From contig JAKLEA010000009.1 of the NCBI GenBank assembly GCA_022711755.1, positions 1-64,000 on the forward strand: a stretch of DNA of 64,000 nucleotides. The letters are read 5' to 3'. Positions within the stretch are counted from its first letter, which is position 1, and every line of letters begins with the position of its first letter. The notes beneath the pieces are model-generated. The model did not search any database. It saw nothing but the letters and a program-made list of their open reading frames with translations, and had not been told where the DNA came from. Source of the DNA: Planctomycetota bacterium (GTDB lineage Bacteria; Planctomycetota; Brocadiia; SM23-32; JAKLEA01). A program made the translations under genes and the position numbers. Below, piece by piece: positions 59,782-64,000 of this stretch.

Positions 59782-62013
59782 ATGTTTATCTCGGTCGCCT
59801 TGAACCTGCCGCTCAGGCGGGAATTCGATTACGAAGTCCCGGAATCTCTGAGCGATCTCGTCAGGCCGGGATGCCGCGTCCGGGTCCCGTTCGGACGACG
59901 CAGGATGATCGGTTACTGCACGGAAATACTCGAGAAACCGCGTTTCCAACCCGTCAAGCCGATCATCGAGGTGGTTGATCCTCAGCCCAGCGTTTCCCCG
60001 GAGCTTATGGAGCTGACCCGGTGGATTTCCGAGTATTATTTCTGCAGTTGGGGGGAGGCGCTGGAGGCCGTCCTGCCCGCGGGGGTGCGGCGTCACAGGC
60101 GGCGCAGGACGGTCCGCGTGGTTGTCCCCGCCGCTCCGCCGGATGAAATGCTTGCCGCCATAGAGGCCATCCGGGACAAGGCCCCGAAACAGGCGAAGGT
60201 GCTGCGCGCACTGCTCGGTTACAGGGAAGCCCCGCCGCTTTCGGAATTGAAGCGGGTCGCCGGTTGCCCGATCACCAGCATGCGCGCGCTGGAAAAACGC
60301 GGTTTGATAGAGATCGCGACACGCGAAATCGAGACGGAACTCCCTCTCGAATCGGATGTTGCGGAATCCGCCCCGCCGGCGGAGATCGCGATGAATCCGA
60401 CGGACGAGCAGGAGAAGGCGCTTGAGGAAATCCGCGCCGGCCTGGCCAGGGAGAAATTCGCCGTCTATCTCCTGCACGGCGTCACCGGCAGCGGAAAGAC
60501 GGAGGTCTACCTTCAGGCGATTTCCGACGTGGTGGCGCGCGGAAGGCAGGCCATCGTTCTTGTCCCCGAAATCTCGCTCACCCCTCAAACCATTCAGAGA
60601 TTCAGCGCGCGCTTCAACCGCGTCGCCGTCCTGCACTCAAGACTCACCGACTCGCAACGCCTGGCCTCCTGGAACATGATCCGCGCGGGAAGGGCCGACG
60701 TGGTGGTCGGCGCCCGCTCGGCGATCTTCGCGCCTGCGCCGAGGCTGGGCCTGATAGTAATTGACGAGGAACACGAGAACTCCTTCAAGCAGGACTCCAC
60801 GCCTCGTTATCACGCCCGCGACGTGGGCGTGATGCGCGCCTTCAGGACGGACACGGTTGTCATTCTCGGCTCCGCCACGCCGTCGCTTGAGAGCTATCAC
60901 AACGCGCAAACGCGCCGCTACGCGAACCTGCCGCTGACGCGGCGCATTGCGGACCGCCCGCTGCCGCCGGTCGAGATCGTGGACATGGCTCAGGATTACG
61001 CCCACAACCATCGTCCGCACTGCATCTCGAAGCGGCTGGAGATTTTGGCGCGGGACAGCCTCAATGCCGGGCAGCAGGTAATACTCTTCATGAACCGGCG
61101 CGGATATTCGAGTTTTGTACAGTGCCCGAAATGCGGTTTTGTGGCCGAATGCGGGCGCTGCGACATTGCGATGACCTATCACCGGCGTTTCGACGTCATG
61201 CTGTGCCATTACTGCGGCGCGGAAACCCGTCCTCCGCGAGTTTGCCCGGAATGCGCGAATGAGTCAATCCGCTACCAGGGAACGGGAACCGAGCGAATAG
61301 AGGAGGAGGTCAGGACGCTATTTCCCAGTTTTTTGATGGCCCGGATGGACAGCGACACAATGCGCGGACGCGACGCGCACGAGACGACACTGGCGGCGTT
61401 CCGTTCAGGGGAAGTGCGCATCCTCATCGGAACGCAGATGATAGCCAAGGGGCTTGATTTCCCGAACGTTACGACGGTCGGCGTGGTGAACGCGGACGTT
61501 ACGCTTCACGTGCCCGACTTCCGTGCCAGGGAACGGACGTTCCAACTGCTTGCCCAGGTCGCCGGGCGCACAGGCAGGGGCGACGCCGGCGGGCGCGTCG
61601 TCATCCAGACCTTCCGCCCGGATGACTTCAGCATCAGGGTCGCGGCGGATCACGATTACGATACTTATGCGGAACAGGAGTTGTCCGAGCGCCGCGCGCT
61701 GAATTACCCCCCCTACTCGCGCCTGGTGAGAATCCTGGTCCAGTCTAAGAACGAGCAGGCGGCGTCGGAAAAGGCGAAGCTGATAAGCGATGCCATGCGA
61801 AGGCATGCGCCACACGTCGGTCCGGGGATTCAGGTTCTCGGCCCCGGGAAGGCCACTATCGAGCAGATTCGCGGTTCCCACAGGTTCCATATCATGGCCA
61901 AGATGCCCGGCACGTCGCATGTGAGGCAACTGCTGGGAATCGTCGCGCAGGATATCGCCGGCGCGCGCGGTGTTTCCATCACGGTTGACGTTGATCCGCA
62001 GGACATGATGTAA
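59782..62013 (+). CDS. priA: Primosomal protein N' (replication restart helicase)
   Basis: 743 residues. The N-terminal 3'-DNA-end binding domain (VALNLPLRREFDYEVP, VRVPFGRRRMIGYC), Walker A HGVTGSGKTEVYLQ, Walker B DEEHENSFKQ, and helicase motif GSATPSLESYHNA are present. Eight zinc-binding cysteines lie from CPKCGFVAECGRC to CHYCGAETRPPRVCPEC. It reloads the replication fork. It converges with the NapH-like gene after 13 bases. Confidence 0.97.
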   Translation: MFISVALNLPLRREFDYEVPESLSDLVRPGCRVRVPFGRRRMIGYCTEILEKPRFQPVKPIIEVVDPQPSVSPELMELTRWISEYYFCSWGEALEAVLPAGVRRHRRRRTVRVVVPAAPPDEMLAAIEAIRDKAPKQAKVLRALLGYREAPPLSELKRVAGCPITSMRALEKRGLIEIATREIETELPLESDVAESAPPAEIAMNPTDEQEKALEEIRAGLAREKFAVYLLHGVTGSGKTEVYLQAISDVVARGRQAIVLVPEISLTPQTIQRFSARFNRVAVLHSRLTDSQRLASWNMIRAGRADVVVGARSAIFAPAPRLGLIVIDEEHENSFKQDSTPRYHARDVGVMRAFRTDTVVILGSATPSLESYHNAQTRRYANLPLTRRIADRPLPPVEIVDMAQDYAHNHRPHCISKRLEILARDSLNAGQQVILFMNRRGYSSFVQCPKCGFVAECGRCDIAMTYHRRFDVMLCHYCGAETRPPRVCPECANESIRYQGTGTERIEEEVRTLFPSFLMARMDSDTMRGRDAHETTLAAFRSGEVRILIGTQMIAKGLDFPNVTTVGVVNADVTLHVPDFRARERTFQLLAQVAGRTGRGDAGGRVVIQTFRPDDFSIRVAADHDYDTYAEQELSERRALNYPPYSRLVRILVQSKNEQAASEKAKLISDAMRRHAPHVGPGIQVLGPGKATIEQIRGSHRFHIMAKMPGTSHVRQLLGIVAQDIAGARGVSITVDVDPQDMM

Positions 62014-62026
62014 GCGCGGCGCGAAT

Positions 62027-63103
62027 TCAATCCCCGTTCCCGCGCAATGATAAACGCGCTGCTGCGAGGACAATCCGCGCCCGGCGGCGCGAGCGGGCGA
62101 AGGCGCTCCGGAACAACGGGATGCCCAGCCAGCGGAAAGTCAGCGCCACGTCCTCGGGGCATGCCTCCACGCATTTCATGCACATGACACAGTTTCTGTC
62201 CGTCACGTCGAGATCGGGGGGGGATATGCGGGCGATTGAGGATGAACCTTGCAGCAGCGGCGGGGCTGTCTTGCGGCGCACCTTTCTGACACCCATCGGG
62301 CATACTCTTTCGCAGGTCCCGCATGAACTGCACATGGTCGTGTTCTTCCAGAGCGACGGACCGGCAAGAACATCCGCCCGCGCAAGGCTCATAAGCGCGC
62401 CCAGCGGACACGTTCTGCACCACGCGCGGCGGATGGCTAACGATCCCAACACAAGCCAGACGAGCAGAATCAGGCCTGTTGCTGATGCCGCGCTTGTTAC
62501 CCATCCTGAACGATTAATCAAAAAGGCGGTTCCATGCCTTCCCTGCGCCAGCGCGATTGCCCGCTCCCACGGGCAGATCAAGCCATAAGGATTGGGCCTG
62601 AAGTCGAGATGACTTGACAGAGAGAGATGACTTGACGGGGAAGGTCCTTGAAATAAAACGATCATTGGACTGAACACAGTGATGACCAGCAGCAGAATTC
62701 CGGCAGCTTTCATCGTCCGTGCCGCGTTGCGCCCGGGATGCAAATGCGGCAATCCCAGCGACGATCTCAATAATGATGCGACGTCCTGCATGAAGCCTAT
62801 CGGGCAGATCCATCCGCACCACAGTCTTCCAAAGACCGCGAAAAGCGCAACGGCGAGCATTATCGGTACAACCGGGTGCGGAAGACTGCCGGTCAGGATA
62901 GAAGGCGCTGCGAACTGAATCTCGGTCAGCAGACCGATTGCGGGAGCATCCGCGCCGGCTCCGATGAGAACGGGCAGAACAAGCCGGCCTTCCCCTAATT
63001 TCACGACGTCCAGCCCTATCCATGCGCCCCAGACCAGAACGATAAAGGCGGACGACTGCATGGCGAAACGAAACGGACCGAGAAGGAAAACGAGTTTCTT
63101 CAC
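62027..63103 (-). CDS. NapH/polyferredoxin-like 4Fe-4S membrane protein
   Basis: 358 residues from GTG 63103. About five membrane helices carry cytoplasmic cysteine pairs, WCGWICPIGFMQD near the middle and WCRTCPLGALMS later, the NapH/NosR/YccM pattern. A C-terminal two-cluster ferredoxin follows: CSSCGTCERVCPMG and CVMCMKCVEACPED. It probably passes electrons from quinol or ferredoxin to an acceptor. Its start overlaps the stop of the URO-D-family gene (GTGA), so the two are co-translated. Confidence 0.88.
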   Translation of the reverse strand: MKKLVFLLGPFRFAMQSSAFIVLVWGAWIGLDVVKLGEGRLVLPVLIGAGADAPAIGLLTEIQFAAPSILTGSLPHPVVPIMLAVALFAVFGRLWCGWICPIGFMQDVASLLRSSLGLPHLHPGRNAARTMKAAGILLLVITVFSPMIVLFQGPSPSSHLSLSSHLDFRPNPYGLICPWERAIALAQGRHGTAFLINRSGWVTSAASATGLILLVWLVLGSLAIRRAWCRTCPLGALMSLARADVLAGPSLWKNTTMCSSCGTCERVCPMGVRKVRRKTAPPLLQGSSSIARISPPDLDVTDRNCVMCMKCVEACPEDVALTFRWLGIPLFRSAFARSRRRARIVLAAARLSLRGNGD

Positions 63104-64000
63104 CTCTTCAATCGCCTGTTACGGTTGTAGTCGTTGACGATGTCGCTGACCATCCTTACGCGGTGGAAGTCGGCGTCGGCAGGCACGTTGTCGCCCATGC
63201 CCAGGATGAAGCCGGGACGATGCCCGATCTTGTCGAGAAGATCGTTCAGGAATCGCGCCAGATCGTCCCGCGTTCCCCCCTGCTCGCACATCAGGATGGA
63301 GGGCAGGCCGCCTTGAATGACCACCTTGCCACTGCAGACGTCAAGCGCATCAACCATGTCTAGCCTCGTCATCGGGCGCGGCGTGACGGCCTCAATCACG
63401 TCCAAACCGCAATCCGGGACGAGGCTCAGTATGCCCTCCACTCTTCCGCACCAGTGTCCCTGCGCGATCTTGCCCGCCGGATGCAGGATTTCACGGACGG
63501 CGTGGTAATACGGAATGGCGTATTTCTTGAAGTAGTCCGGCGGCGTTGTCCAGCAGTCCATGTTGTCGCCGTTCGAGATCAACTCAAGCGGGCATTTTGC
63601 CGCTATGCGATAGGCCTCCAGGAACTTCGCCATGCAGACTTCAAGGAATTCGTCAACCTCCTTCGGATAGTCCTGCATCAGGTAGAAGGCGTCTTCATAC
63701 CCGACGTCCACCTTGGCGAACTGGATGTATGGAACTGCGTGAAGGCACGTAAGGACGATGCCGTCATCGCCGACCTCCTTCAGCGCCTTGAGCGCCGGTT
63801 CGAAGTGCGGCTCATCATGTTCCGACTCCACGATGTATCGCATGACGCGCAGATCGTCCACGGTCTTTACCGCGTGCTCCTTCAGGAACCACGCGCCGCT
63901 GAAGTCCGACGCCTGTATATGGACGGTCCGCACCTCGCCGACCGGGGTCTTCGTGATCGTAACGCGCCTGCCGTCCTCGGTCCGGGATTCGCTCGTTACG
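63100..64000 (-). CDS. URO-D-family methyltransferase, 5'-truncated by the window edge
   Basis: At least 300 residues; the frame is open to base 64000 with no stop, and VTSESRTEDGRRVTITKTPVGEVRTV is in frame, so the N-terminus lies beyond the window. GHWCGRVEGILSLVPDCGLDVIEAVTP and the late FILGMGDNVPADADFHRVRMV are typical of uroporphyrinogen-decarboxylase-like methyltransferases (MtaA/CmuA type), where a zinc site binds a methyl donor thiol. GHWCG could be a metal ligand set. The 3' neighbour, a polyferredoxin, might keep its corrinoid partner reduced. Not a haem-pathway hemE by context. Confidence 0.75.
   Translation of the reverse strand, partial: VTSESRTEDGRRVTITKTPVGEVRTVHIQASDFSGAWFLKEHAVKTVDDLRVMRYIVESEHDEPHFEPALKALKEVGDDGIVLTCLHAVPYIQFAKVDVGYEDAFYLMQDYPKEVDEFLEVCMAKFLEAYRIAAKCPLELISNGDNMDCWTTPPDYFKKYAIPYYHAVREILHPAGKIAQGHWCGRVEGILSLVPDCGLDVIEAVTPRPMTRLDMVDALDVCSGKVVIQGGLPSILMCEQGGTRDDLARFLNDLLDKIGHRPGFILGMGDNVPADADFHRVRMVSDIVNDYNRNRRLKR

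Noticed and set aside
59098..60636. A 512-codon open frame on the - strand
   Set aside because: It lies wholly opposite the double-propeller gene and priA, which have strong family motifs; high GC removes stops from the mirror frame.
63100..64000. hemE (haem-pathway uroporphyrinogen decarboxylase)
   Set aside because: The motifs and the polyferredoxin neighbour fit the methyltransferase branch better; no haem genes are nearby.
1..64000. CRISPR arrays, insertion sequences, tRNA or rRNA genes
   Set aside because: No spaced repeats, transposase motifs, cloverleaf-like stretches or rRNA-like sequence were seen in the intergenic regions.

Overview
The window is 64 kb of densely packed bacterial chromosome. 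I see no ribosomal or transfer RNA, insertion sequence, prophage or CRISPR array, and no gene I recognise as a DNA-binding transcription regulator. Lipoprotein signals, a SurA-like periplasmic chaperone, a TAT-signal sulfatase with TatA, GH29 fucosidase, GH99/WbsX-like and BNR_4 proteins, Gfo/Idh/MocA oxidoreductases, a creatininase-family protein and a URO-D-family methyltransferase suggest a Gram-negative, glycan-degrading heterotroph. This repertoire is common in PVC-type and neighbouring phyla (Lentisphaerota, Kiritimatiellota, Planctomycetota, Sumerlaeota, Hydrogenedentota). The phylum is an inference; no marker gene settles it here.

Layout. 0.2-10.5 kb: a surface-glycan or lipid region with a GT9 glycosyltransferase, an HNH nuclease with a PUA/EVE-like front half, a radical SAM protein, two large GT-C-like membrane proteins and twin B12-type radical SAM paralogs. 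10.6-16 kb: a catabolic run of sugar isomerase, Gfo/Idh oxidoreductase, isochorismatase-like hydrolase, secreted BNR_4 propeller and GH29 fucosidase. 16-25 kb: a TPR membrane glycosyltransferase-like protein, several unknowns, a second sugar isomerase, a BatA-like membrane protein and tatA. 25-29 kb: a GNAT protein facing a leftward run purE, nucleoside-deoxyribosyltransferase-like gene, rlmN, TAT-exported sulfatase.

29.5-35.2 kb: a seven-gene rightward run with two divergent thymidylate-kinase-like paralogs, a CHAD (polyphosphate-binding type) protein, a ROK sugar kinase, a lyxose-isomerase-like cupin, a creatininase-family protein and a glycerol-1-phosphate-dehydrogenase-like enzyme. I regard this as the best candidate for an undescribed system. 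35.2-41.7 kb, leftward: surA-like, clpP, ndk and a lipoprotein form one run; a GH99/WbsX-like lipoprotein and a LamG-BNR_4 protein form another.

42-62 kb is a housekeeping stretch: pheA, tpiA, secG, yicC, gmk, rpoZ, coaC, then ftsK, rimO, pgsA, pgpA, an M24 peptidase, accB, accC, pyrF, two unknowns (a membrane-anchored HAD-like protein and a double beta-propeller) and priA. The right edge holds a NapH-like polyferredoxin overlapping a URO-D-family methyltransferase gene that runs off the window.

Promoters were called by eye from -35/-10 boxes and spacing. The clearest are at 5271 (rSAM pair), 41930 (pheA) and an overlapping divergent pair at 24965-25014. Start codons were moved from the longest frame where a Shine-Dalgarno or family length argued for it.
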